Origin: an uncultured Eubacteriales bacterium
GTDB lineage: Bacteria > Bacillota > Clostridia > Peptostreptococcales > Anaerovoracaceae
Direction: 5' to 3'
Assembly: GCA_905206455.1 (NCBI GenBank)
Contig: CAJLHL010000084.1
Coordinates: 1-10,375 of the forward strand
Length of the DNA: 10,375 nucleotides
Both the position numbers and the translations under genes were made by a program. The notes under the pieces are model-generated. The model had not been told where the DNA came from. It saw only the letters and a list, made by a program, of their open reading frames with translations, and made no database searches. Of the stretch, positions 1 to 5,329 are shown piece by piece (within the stretch, counting starts at the first letter, position 1; each line of letters starts with the position of its first letter).

Positions 1-144
1 TTTTCGATATCGCACCGGACTTTTCTGCACCGAAAAGTATCCACCGGCGCCAGAAGAAGATCTGAAGAATCCACCAGATCAAAGCGCAGGAAGAAGTTCC
101 GCACAGGACGCCGTTTTTTTGGATCTCTTCCGCCCTCCCGGCGA
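1..144. other. Left flank without an assignable gene
   Basis: This stretch lies downstream of the VOC gene and runs off the window. On the minus strand one frame stays open to the edge. It reads as a short hydrophobic, tryptophan-rich segment (around CALIWWILQIFFWRR) that could be one membrane helix. I see no ATG, GTG or TTG start with a ribosome binding site for it, so it may be chance or part of a gene outside the window. A 6-base inverted repeat (GATCTG at 59-64, CAGATC at 75-80) has no T-tract and is not a convincing terminator. Confidence 0.3.
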
Positions 145-630
145 TCAGTTGAGATGGCCCGAGCTCATGCTCTTGTGAACAGCTTCCACCTGAGAAAGAA
201 GCATCCCCGTCCTTTCCGCCGTCTGCGGTATGCTCATCCCCGATGAAAGAAATCTTCGCACCACCGATTCCGGCGATTCTGCGATTTCGATCACATGCAG
301 ATCCGGATCACAGAGCCGCACAAACCTCTGCCCCCATCCGCGTTCGGTAAGAGGATTGAGATACTCGACAGAAAAACCGCTGTCTTCCACTCTGCGCAGA
401 AAATCATCCAGACAGCTTTCTTCAAAATATAATTCCGCGTCGCAGCCCCCGCGCGACACTTTCTTTCCGAGAGAGGATTGCCATACCGTTCGCTCCTGCA
501 GCACCAGTCCTTCCGTCAGAATCACATTTTCTCCGAAATCCGCCGCGACTCTCAGACCGAAAAGTTCCCGGTAAAAACGCTTGGATAACTCCATATCTGT
601 GACCGCGATCAGAAAATTTTTCAGTTTCAT
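145..630 (-). CDS. VOC family (glyoxalase-fold) protein
   Basis: A 161-residue cytosolic protein of the vicinal oxygen chelate superfamily, which includes glyoxalase I, fosfomycin/bleomycin resistance proteins and dioxygenases. One full beta-alpha-beta-beta-beta module pair is visible. It starts with MKLKNFLIAVTDMELSKRFY, continues through a DAELYFEE strand (about 64-71), and ends with the typical DPDLHVIEI strand (108-116), whose Glu115 is the usual metal-ligand position. The first-strand position often occupied by a ligand His is Asn5 here, so metal binding may be altered. Residues about 121-155 (SVVRRFLSSGMSIPQTAERTG) form a short helical tail found in a clostridial subgroup. ATG 630 was chosen over the upstream in-frame start at 666 because AGGAG sits about 7 bases before it and the domain begins there. 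The substrate is unknown. The gene is divergent from the P1 peptidase gene. Confidence 0.88.
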   Translation of the reverse strand: MKLKNFLIAVTDMELSKRFYRELFGLRVAADFGENVILTEGLVLQERTVWQSSLGKKVSRGGCDAELYFEESCLDDFLRRVEDSGFSVEYLNPLTERGWGQRFVRLCDPDLHVIEIAESPESVVRRFLSSGMSIPQTAERTGMLLSQVEAVHKSMSSGHLN

Positions 631-711
631 GCCTCTTCTCCTGAAAGCCGTTTCACCGGCTGTCATACAAAAACTACCCTGATCCCGAAAAGGAAGATTC
701 GGGAAGACTTC

Positions 712-745
712 TTTTCCTCGTTTCTCATTTATTATATAATATAAT
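712..745 (+). promoter_or_regulatory. Probable promoter of the P1 peptidase gene
   Basis: Two overlapping consensus -10 boxes TATAAT occur at 735-740 and 740-745, about 60-70 bases before the ATG. No good -35 box lies 17 bases upstream (TTTTCC at 712-717 is poor), so the promoter rests on the -10 and the A+T-rich context. The same tract read on the minus strand also gives TATAAT-like hexamers that could serve the VOC gene. Confidence 0.4.
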
Positions 746-780
746 AGTTCAAAAAAAACAGCGGAAAAGCAAATGAGAAA
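721..780. repeat. Perfect 10-base inverted repeat around A+T-rich promoter core
   Basis: TTTCTCATTT at 721-730 is matched exactly by its reverse complement AAATGAGAAA at 771-780. The 40 bases between hold the palindrome ATTATATAAT (731-740). The element lies between the divergent VOC and P1 peptidase genes. It could be a pair of protein-binding half-sites or simply chance in A+T-rich DNA. The arms are too far apart and too A+T-rich to act as a terminator. Confidence 0.4.
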
Positions 781-806
781 ATGGAAGAAGAAAAATAGGA
801 GAATCG

Positions 807-1805
807 ATGATGATGATGCCTGTTGTAAAAGAATTGGATATCAGAGAAATCAGCGGCCTTCAGATCGGCCATGCGGAATGGGATCATGCAAAAACCGGCG
901 TTACGGTACTGTATTTTCCCCGGGGCGCTCGGGCGGGATGTCATATCAGCGGAGGCGGGCCGGCTTCCCGGGAAACGCCTCTTACTTTGCCGGAAACAGC
1001 GGACAATCCGGTCGATGCCATCGTTTTATCCGGCGGCTCAGCCTACGGCCTGGCGGCCGCCGATGGCGTCATGAGATGCCTCGAAAAACACGATATCGGT
1101 TACGTTACCCCTGCCTGCCGTGTTCCTCTGGTGTGTCAGTCCTGTATTTTCGATCTGGCCTACGGCAGCGCGACCCTCCGCCCGGACGCGTCCCTGGGAT
1201 ACGAAGCCTGTGAGCGGGCGCTGCAGGGCACGGACGGCCGTATGGGAAATATCGGCGGAGGCATCGGAGCCTCTGTGGGAAAGCTGTATGGTATGAAGCG
1301 CGCTATGAAATCCGGCTTCGGCATCCACAGCGTTCGAATCGGAGATCTGGAAATAACCGCCGCCGTCATCGTCAATGCTTTCGGCGATATCGTAAATCCG
1401 CGGGACGGCAAAAAAATAGCGGGACTCACCAATGAGGCCCGCACGGATTTGTCCGACACCGTAATGGAGCTCACCCGGTTTATACAGCCCCGGGACATGT
1501 TCACCGGAAATACCACGATCGGCACCGTCATCACCAATGCCCGCTTCTCTAAGGCCGAGATGAATAAAATCGCCTCTATGGCACAGAACGCCTACGCCCG
1601 CTGTATCACGCCCGTAGGAACAATGGCCGACGGCGATACGGTCTACGCTGCCAGCATACCTGCCGAAGAAGGAGAAAAACAGGTGACGGCGGATATCAAT
1701 CTCGTGGGAACGCTATCCGCCGAAGTCATGGCTGAAGCGATTCACAAAGCCGTGATCACAGCGCAGATTCCCGACGATGAATTTTTGAAAGATTGTCTGG
1801 GATAG
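807..1805 (+). CDS. P1 family aminopeptidase / amidohydrolase (DmpA/NylC fold, MEROPS S58-like)
   Basis: A 332-residue enzyme of the P1 (DmpA/BapA/NylC) family of N-terminal-nucleophile hydrolases. These are made as an inactive chain and cleave themselves into two subunits; members act on N-terminal residues, beta-peptides or cyclic amide oligomers. Visible motifs are GGGPASRETPLT (49-60), LSGGSAYGLAAADGVMR (74-90), GNIGGGIGASVGK (147-159) and GNTTIGTVITNA (234-245). The last holds the expected cleavage site, Asn235|Thr236, with Thr236 the catalytic residue freed by cleavage, as in NylC. The DGDTVYA segment (275-281) is also family-typical. Length matches the family and there is no signal peptide, so it should be cytosolic. 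The start is one of four tandem ATG codons (807, 810, 813, 816) behind AGGAG at 797-801; 807 or 810 fits best. Transcription probably ends at the palindrome 1876-1919. The physiological substrate cannot be told from sequence. Confidence 0.93.
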   Translation: MMMMPVVKELDIREISGLQIGHAEWDHAKTGVTVLYFPRGARAGCHISGGGPASRETPLTLPETADNPVDAIVLSGGSAYGLAAADGVMRCLEKHDIGYVTPACRVPLVCQSCIFDLAYGSATLRPDASLGYEACERALQGTDGRMGNIGGGIGASVGKLYGMKRAMKSGFGIHSVRIGDLEITAAVIVNAFGDIVNPRDGKKIAGLTNEARTDLSDTVMELTRFIQPRDMFTGNTTIGTVITNARFSKAEMNKIASMAQNAYARCITPVGTMADGDTVYAASIPAEEGEKQVTADINLVGTLSAEVMAEAIHKAVITAQIPDDEFLKDCLG

Positions 1806-1875
1806 AGTCTCTTCTTCGTAATGAAACCGGATATTCACAGGACAAAAAAATCTATAAAAAGAGATAGTAAAAATG

Positions 1876-1919
1876 AAAGGAAGCCCCCTCTGCGGGATCC
1901 CGCAGAGGGGGCTTCCTTT
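1876..1919. terminator. Bidirectional terminator, 44-base perfect palindrome
   Basis: A perfect palindrome with 22-base arms centred on GGGATCCC (1894-1901), giving an exceptionally stable G+C-rich stem closed by a GATC tetraloop. The stem ends in AAAGG on one side and CCTTT on the other, so either transcript ends in a U-rich run; the minus strand continues with CATTTTTAC. It lies in the 122-base gap between the convergent P1 peptidase and GyrI-like genes and should terminate both. Confidence 0.9.
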
Positions 1920-1927
1920 GCAAGTTA

Positions 1928-2575
1928 TCAACCATCCATTCTTCTCACCGGAATCCGTATCACGGTTTTCAGCCGTGATACCGCGGTACGACGCGGATCG
2001 TTCAGATAGATTTCATGATGCCTGCGGATCTCTGACAACGCCGTTTTATATCCCTCTTGCCGGGCAAAAGCTTCCATCTTCTCTATCGTCTCCGGTTCCT
2101 CGTCATAAGACCCTGTATGCATACACTGAACACAAAGACCTTCGTTATAAGTGAAAAACTCCACGGCAGAAAAATCTTTTTTCTTCTTTTTTTCAACCTC
2201 GGCCACCGCCCAGCTAAAATCCTGTCGCGAGATAAAATCCGGAAGACGAATCATAGAGATCCAGCGAAAATCTCTTTTGCGGCTGTAATCGATCCTGTCA
2301 GAGCTGCCTTCCTGAATCCACAGACCTTCCAAAGGCGGCACCACATAAGGAAAATACCCTTCGATGGAGTACTTCCCTTTATAGCTCATCTTCAGAGTAA
2401 ATGAAACAGCGTACAGCAGACCGACAGCATCTTTATATGCCCCCTCTTCATTCGGATCGCCCAGTCCACGAACAGCCACGAAATTCATCGGAGGAATCTC
2501 AATCATCTGCGGCTTTTTCGGCGGCGCATAAAATTCCTTATATTCTTTTTTAAAATCGAAAACTTTCGCTTTCAC
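1928..2575 (-). CDS. GyrI-like small-molecule-binding domain protein (Lin2189/YtkR7 type)
   Basis: A 215-residue cytosolic protein of the stand-alone GyrI-like group (COG4832-type; SHS2/GyrI fold). Recognisable segments are the EYKEFYAPPKKPQMIEIPPM opening, GLGDPN (37-42), a GYFPYVVPPLEGLW core (73-86), FRWISMIR (103-110), EGLCVQCMHTGSYDEEP (145-161) and the terminal HEIYLNDPRRTAVSRLKTVIR stretch. Some members (YtkR7, Lin2189) have been reported as cyclopropane hydrolases that detoxify DNA-alkylating cyclopropanoid compounds such as yatakemycin/CC-1065. That activity here is inference from family only. The start is GTG at 2575, with AGGAG nine bases upstream; a closer ATG at 2580 is out of frame and stops after two codons. 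The gene starts inside the end of the TfoX-domain gene (26-base overlap), so the two are likely co-transcribed and translationally coupled. Confidence 0.87.
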   Translation of the reverse strand: MKAKVFDFKKEYKEFYAPPKKPQMIEIPPMNFVAVRGLGDPNEEGAYKDAVGLLYAVSFTLKMSYKGKYSIEGYFPYVVPPLEGLWIQEGSSDRIDYSRKRDFRWISMIRLPDFISRQDFSWAVAEVEKKKKKDFSAVEFFTYNEGLCVQCMHTGSYDEEPETIEKMEAFARQEGYKTALSEIRRHHEIYLNDPRRTAVSRLKTVIRIPVRRMDG

Positions 2576-3017
2576 ACCATTTCGTACTCCTGCGGCCGGC
2601 TCTATAATATCCTGTTGTCTCTTTGAGAGATCCGGTACTCCCTGGCCTTTCCGAATCCCTCAGAACACTCTTTTCCCCTGTCTCATATTTCTTCACTTTC
2701 TTTGTTCCCTTAGATTTCGGCGCGGGAAGCTCTTCACAGGTTCTTCGCACCAAATCTGTGAGAAACGCTTTATCATCTACATCCTCTATCAGAAAATATG
2801 GCTTTGCCCCCTCATAAGGAGGCGCTTCTGACAGCCTCGGTTCCGCCGCTTTTCCCGCCTCCGTAATCTTTAAAAACAGCTGATCATCACAGATCAGTCC
2901 GAAAATCTTACCGTCACAATAAATCCCATACTCTCCGAACATTTTCCGGTACACGATTTCACCCGCATCCCGAAGCTGATCCGCAACATATTTCACAAAT
3001 TCCTCTGTCGATGCCAT
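2550..3017 (-). CDS. TfoX N-terminal domain protein with extended C-terminus
   Basis: A 155-residue protein whose first ~100 residues are a TfoX/Sxy N-terminal domain: MASTEEFVKYVADQL, then VYRKMFGEYGIYCDGKIFGLICDDQLFLK (22-50), then APPYEGAKPYFLIEDVDD and a closing ELPAPK. Full TfoX/Sxy regulates competence in Gamma-proteobacteria. Stand-alone N domains in Firmicutes are usually about 105-115 residues and their function is not known. This one carries about 45 extra low-complexity, basic and Ser/Thr/Gly-rich residues that look unlike a folded domain and run into the next gene, so the original stop may have been lost. ATG 3017 is preferred over an upstream in-frame start at 3092 because of AAGGAG about seven bases before it and the match to family N-termini. 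The 135 bases upstream hold a TATGAT hexamer (3045-3050, minus strand) but no convincing -35 box, and no clear terminator for the upstream membrane gene. Confidence 0.85.
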   Translation of the reverse strand: MASTEEFVKYVADQLRDAGEIVYRKMFGEYGIYCDGKIFGLICDDQLFLKITEAGKAAEPRLSEAPPYEGAKPYFLIEDVDDKAFLTDLVRRTCEELPAPKSKGTKKVKKYETGEKSVLRDSERPGSTGSLKETTGYYRAGRRSTKWCESESFRF

Positions 3018-3152
3018 TTGTTTCTCCTTTCTCTGAACTTTCTTATCATATTCTCCTTTCCTTTGTCTCTCCGGATACCGGATTTCCCCCACAACAGCGC
3101 AGACCTCTGTAACACATTTCTTACGCGAAAAATTTTTCTTTCACCACCTGCA

Positions 3153-3578
3153 CTACATCTCTCTTTCGTATTTAAATCTCCAATAGATCCCGTATCCCGC
3201 TACAAACAGATATGCCGCCACAAACAGAAGAATCGCCTCCATCCGGATATTTATCAGCGCAAAAATCACCATCAGTATTCCAAATACGAAAATCATGAGA
3301 TCGAACGCTTTCGCTTTCGCTCGACTGGCAATCGCCGCATTTCTCTCATCTTTCACCTCGATCTCCATCTGTCTAACGGTCTCCGGATATTTTTTCATCA
3401 GACAGCGGGTAAAAATACGGCTCAGACTGTAGCCGAAAATACCGCACCCGCTTCCCAGGAAAACGTACGGAAGTGTCCTCATCATTCCATGAGGATCGTC
3501 CACAATGTTCAGCAGATACCATCCCGCGCACAGCAGCGCCGCTCCTGCAGCAAAAATGAGATAATCCTTTCCTTTCAT
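3153..3578 (-). CDS. Four-helix membrane protein paired with XRE regulator (DUF2178-like)
   Basis: A 141-residue integral membrane protein with four predicted helices at about 7-26, 36-56, 93-111 and 114-133. A cytosolic loop between helices 2 and 3 carries the conserved-looking segment EVKDERNAAIASRAKAKAFD (74-93). This loop and layout resemble small DUF2178-type membrane proteins that are typically encoded next to a short XRE-family repressor in Firmicutes; the family assignment is from memory and the function is unknown. ATG 3578 was chosen because GGGAGG lies six bases upstream; a TTG two codons earlier is possible. It follows the XRE stop codon by 11 bases, so both come from the promoter at 3905-3932 and translation is probably coupled. 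Confidence 0.82.
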   Translation of the reverse strand: MKGKDYLIFAAGAALLCAGWYLLNIVDDPHGMMRTLPYVFLGSGCGIFGYSLSRIFTRCLMKKYPETVRQMEIEVKDERNAAIASRAKAKAFDLMIFVFGILMVIFALINIRMEAILLFVAAYLFVAGYGIYWRFKYEREM

Positions 3579-3589
3579 TTTCAACCTCC

Positions 3590-3787
3590 CTATTTCTCCT
3601 CATAAATAAAAATCTCTTCAATAGAAGTTCCAAAATACCGCGCGATTTTAAACGCCAACAGAATCGACGGATTATAACGTCCTTTCTCTAACGATCCGAT
3701 GGTCTGCCGCGACACTTCCAAGATCGCTGCCAGATCTTCTTGGCTGAGATCTTTCGATTTTCGAAATTCCTCCAGACGGTTTTTCAC
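3590..3787 (-). CDS. Short XRE-family HTH transcriptional regulator
   Basis: A 65-residue DNA-binding protein consisting almost entirely of a Cro/C1-type helix-turn-helix: MKNRLEEFRKSKDLSQEDLA, then the recognition region AILEVSRQTIGSLEKGRYNPS (21-41), then LLAFKIARYFGTSIEEIF. Length and ending (IEEIFIYEE) match the small clostridial regulators encoded beside a membrane protein. The start is taken as GTG 3787, since GGAGG sits six bases before it and the protein then begins with the family-typical KNRLEE; an in-frame ATG at 3823 has a ribosome site too close to use. It probably represses its own operon through the two repeated sites flanking the promoter. No sensor domain is present, so the inducing signal would have to act through the membrane partner or by another route. 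Confidence 0.92.
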   Translation of the reverse strand: MKNRLEEFRKSKDLSQEDLAAILEVSRQTIGSLEKGRYNPSILLAFKIARYFGTSIEEIFIYEEK

Positions 3788-3878
3788 CGGACGCCTCCTT
3801 TCCCACAATGCGCCATTCCGCATTCTCCTGTCTGCCCCAGATTGGTATCGGCAAAAATCACCTCGTTTTCGATCAAAT

Positions 3879-3898
3879 ATGTAAAGTTAACTTTCCAT
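3879..3898. promoter_or_regulatory. Putative operator, copy 1 (start-site proximal)
   Basis: A 20-base site (plus strand ATGTAAAGTTAACTTTCCAT) containing the perfect 12-base palindrome AAAGTTAACTTT. It covers the predicted transcription start. It matches copy 2 at 3926-3945 at 18 of 20 positions in the same orientation. Binding here by the XRE protein would block initiation. Confidence 0.65.
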
Positions 3899-3904
3899 AT
3901 ACAA

Positions 3905-3932
3905 ACTATATCATATCTTCTCAGAATGTCAA
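3905..3932 (-). promoter_or_regulatory. Promoter of the XRE-membrane protein operon
   Basis: Read on the minus strand: consensus -35 TTGACA (3932-3927), a 16-base spacer, and -10 TATAGT (3910-3905) preceded by TGA, an extended -10. Transcription would begin near 3898, leaving a leader of about 110 bases before the GTG start. This is one of the two best promoters in the window. Confidence 0.8.
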
Positions 3933-3945
3933 GTTTACTTTCCAT
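3926..3945. promoter_or_regulatory. Putative operator, copy 2 (overlaps the -35 box)
   Basis: The second 20-base copy (plus strand ATGTCAAGTTTACTTTCCAT), differing from copy 1 at two positions and starting 47 bases from it. It keeps the AAGT-NN-ACTT dyad core and contains the TTGACA -35 box of the minus-strand promoter. Two like sites, one on the -35 and one on the start site, are the classical arrangement for repressor autoregulation. Confidence 0.65.
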
Positions 3946-4160
3946 CCTTTAAAAAAACAAACTGACAAAAATCTGTATTTCACCATTTTTCCTTTCCCCC
4001 TGTTTATTTTTATTCCAGTGCTTTTTCAATCGGTGTGCCAGCCGGAGATTTTGTCAGTCTTTTACCACAGATTGTCCTCCGCCAAACCACCGGATTTTCC
4101 TGTGAACGCAGCTTTTTCGATCAGGCTCCCCCGGCCGCAGTTTTTTCGGCCCGCTCAATT
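3946..4160. other. Non-coding stretch between AraC gene end and XRE promoter
   Basis: About 215 bases with no gene I can support; together with the XRE leader and promoter, the coding gap is 373 bases (3788-4160). The plus strand is T-rich and gives a phenylalanine-rich open frame with no family resemblance. A small inverted repeat (GGCCG at 4133-4137, CGGCC at 4147-4151) lies just after the AraC stop, but no U-run follows it on the minus strand, so termination there is doubtful. Confidence 0.5.
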
Positions 4161-5102
4161 TTACAGCTTCTTTTTTCCCGCAGTTAGCTCAGTCAATCCG
4201 TTGTTCTTTCGATATTTCGACGGAGTGACGTTCTGTATCTGGCGAAACTGCTTTGTAAAATAGCTGACATCGTCAAATCCACACATTTCCGCGATGCGGC
4301 TGATGGGCTCTGAAGTGGAAAGCAGAAGCTGGGCCGCCCGCTCGATCCGGTATTCCGTCAGAAACTGAATCGGCGTAATATCGAGATTCTTTTTAAAACA
4401 GCGAATCGCTTCACTCCTGCTGACGTGGGCCGCGTCGGCGATCTGCGCCAGAGTGAGGTGTTCCGCGTAATTTTTATAGATGAAAGCTGCCATCGCTCCG
4501 ATCCGTTCCTGAGAACTGAATTCCGCGCCGGAAGCCGCCTGACGGGGAACTTCCTTCTGATGCCGCAGTATCGTCAGCCAGGCAGTACAGATATCATTGT
4601 GCACGGACAGCTCATGGGCAAATCCCTGTTCACTTTGAGTCAGGAAAGCCCGTGTCAGGAGATCCACCGTCTCCTGATGCCACGGAACCGAATCCAGCAG
4701 AAGTACATGACACAGCTCCGGATCGGACAGCCAGGGATGAACATATTTTTGGTAGACCACATCTGTCCGCGGCGCGATAAACTCCGGCAGAAAAAGTATG
4801 GTAAACAGACTGGCAGAAGGTATTCCGTCCACACGGCGAACCATATGCATCTTATTGGCATTGATCCAGATCCCCTCGCCTTTTCTCAGCACAATCCTCC
4901 GGTCCTCCACATAGACCTCTACGGGATTGTCCCGCACGAGTATGAATTCCATCTCAAAATGCCAGTGCCATTTGATCTCTCCCTGACTATATTTTTCTAT
5001 TTCATCATAAAAAAACAGAATCGGCGGCCGCAGCGCTTCGTGCTGTATTACCGCCCTTCCGGTATCATCCGTACGGATGTCTGTATTTCGTACAAATTTC
5101 AT
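4161..5102 (-). CDS. AraC family transcriptional regulator with cupin sensor domain
   Basis: A 313-residue cytosolic regulator. Residues about 25-110 form an AraC-type cupin ligand-binding domain with the usual HWHFEMEFILV strand (46-56) and GEGIWINANKMHMV (75-88). Residues about 197-300 are the two-HTH DNA-binding domain: first helix pair LTLAQIADAAHVSRSEAIRC (216-235), then FKKNLDITPIQFLTEYRIERA, second pair ISRIAEMCGFDDVSYFTKQF (267-286) and the closing NVTPSKYRK. Clostridial relatives often sense sugars or other small molecules, but the ligand cannot be read here. ATG 5102 has GAGG about 11 bases upstream and its own near-consensus promoter (5173-5201). It is divergent from the ATPase-VWA-LRR operon with abutting promoters, which makes that operon the most likely target. 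The C-terminal tail after the HTH is only about 14 residues. Confidence 0.94.
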   Translation of the reverse strand: MKFVRNTDIRTDDTGRAVIQHEALRPPILFFYDEIEKYSQGEIKWHWHFEMEFILVRDNPVEVYVEDRRIVLRKGEGIWINANKMHMVRRVDGIPSASLFTILFLPEFIAPRTDVVYQKYVHPWLSDPELCHVLLLDSVPWHQETVDLLTRAFLTQSEQGFAHELSVHNDICTAWLTILRHQKEVPRQAASGAEFSSQERIGAMAAFIYKNYAEHLTLAQIADAAHVSRSEAIRCFKKNLDITPIQFLTEYRIERAAQLLLSTSEPISRIAEMCGFDDVSYFTKQFRQIQNVTPSKYRKNNGLTELTAGKKKL

Positions 5103-5172
5103 TCTGAAAATATCCTCATATTTTTTGAAAATTTTCTCCTATATCACTCCACTTGTCTTGCTATATATTTTA

Positions 5173-5201
5173 ATAGTACGAAATTGTTACCCTTATGTCA
5201 A
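5173..5201 (-). promoter_or_regulatory. Promoter of the AraC-family regulator
   Basis: Read on the minus strand: consensus -35 TTGACA (5201-5196), exactly 17 bases, then -10 TACTAT (5178-5173). Transcription would start near 5166, giving a leader of about 64 bases. Its -35 box touches the candidate -35 box of the divergent operon. Confidence 0.78.
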
Positions 5202-5230
5202 TTCGCAGCAAATTTCTGTCTGCCTATAAA
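5202..5230 (+). promoter_or_regulatory. Candidate promoter of the ATPase-VWA-LRR operon
   Basis: -35 TTCGCA (5202-5207, four of six consensus bases), a 17-base spacer, and -10 TATAAA (5225-5230, five of six). The poor -35 is what one expects of a promoter needing an activator. Start of transcription would be near 5237, giving a leader of about 93 bases. It is back-to-back with the strong AraC promoter. Confidence 0.5.
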
Positions 5231-5273
5231 TTATTTTTCAATTATCAAAAAATGCCATGGAAAAGTTGTTTTT

Positions 5274-5315
5274 CCTCCGCTGAAACCGGACGGAGAAACG
5301 CGGAAAGGACGGAGG
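5274..5315 (+). promoter_or_regulatory. Leader with two alternative hairpins, one hiding the ribosome site
   Basis: CCTCCG at 5274-5279 can pair in two ways. It can pair with CGGAG at 5291-5295, extended past a bulge by TTT/AAA. It can also pair perfectly with CGGAGG at 5310-5315, which contains the only Shine-Dalgarno sequence of the ATPase gene. The two targets sit in a direct repeat (GGACGGAG at 5288-5295 and 5307-5314). The GGAGG is an unusually long 14 bases from the ATG. A translational switch is inference from base pairing only. Confidence 0.3.
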
Positions 5316-5329
5316 TCGTATAGCAGCAT

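Noticed and set aside
59..80. GATCTG/CAGATC inverted repeat after the VOC gene, considered as a terminator
   Set aside because: Short, modest G+C content and no T-tract on the minus strand side.
1038..1537. Antisense frames inside the P1 peptidase gene
   Set aside because: Shadow frames over a gene with all family motifs intact.
4133..4151. GGCCG/CGGCC inverted repeat just past the AraC stop, considered as a terminator
   Set aside because: Only a 5-base stem with a 9-base loop, and no U-run follows on the minus strand.
3808..4263. A 151-codon plus-strand frame through the XRE promoter region
   Set aside because: Phenylalanine-rich because the strand is T-rich; it crosses the operator-promoter region and overlaps the AraC gene end, and resembles no family.
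5252..5323. A 23-codon frame upstream of and in frame with the ATPase gene, ended by TAG six bases before its ATG
   Set aside because: No ribosome binding site before its ATG; more simply the untranslated leader of the operon.
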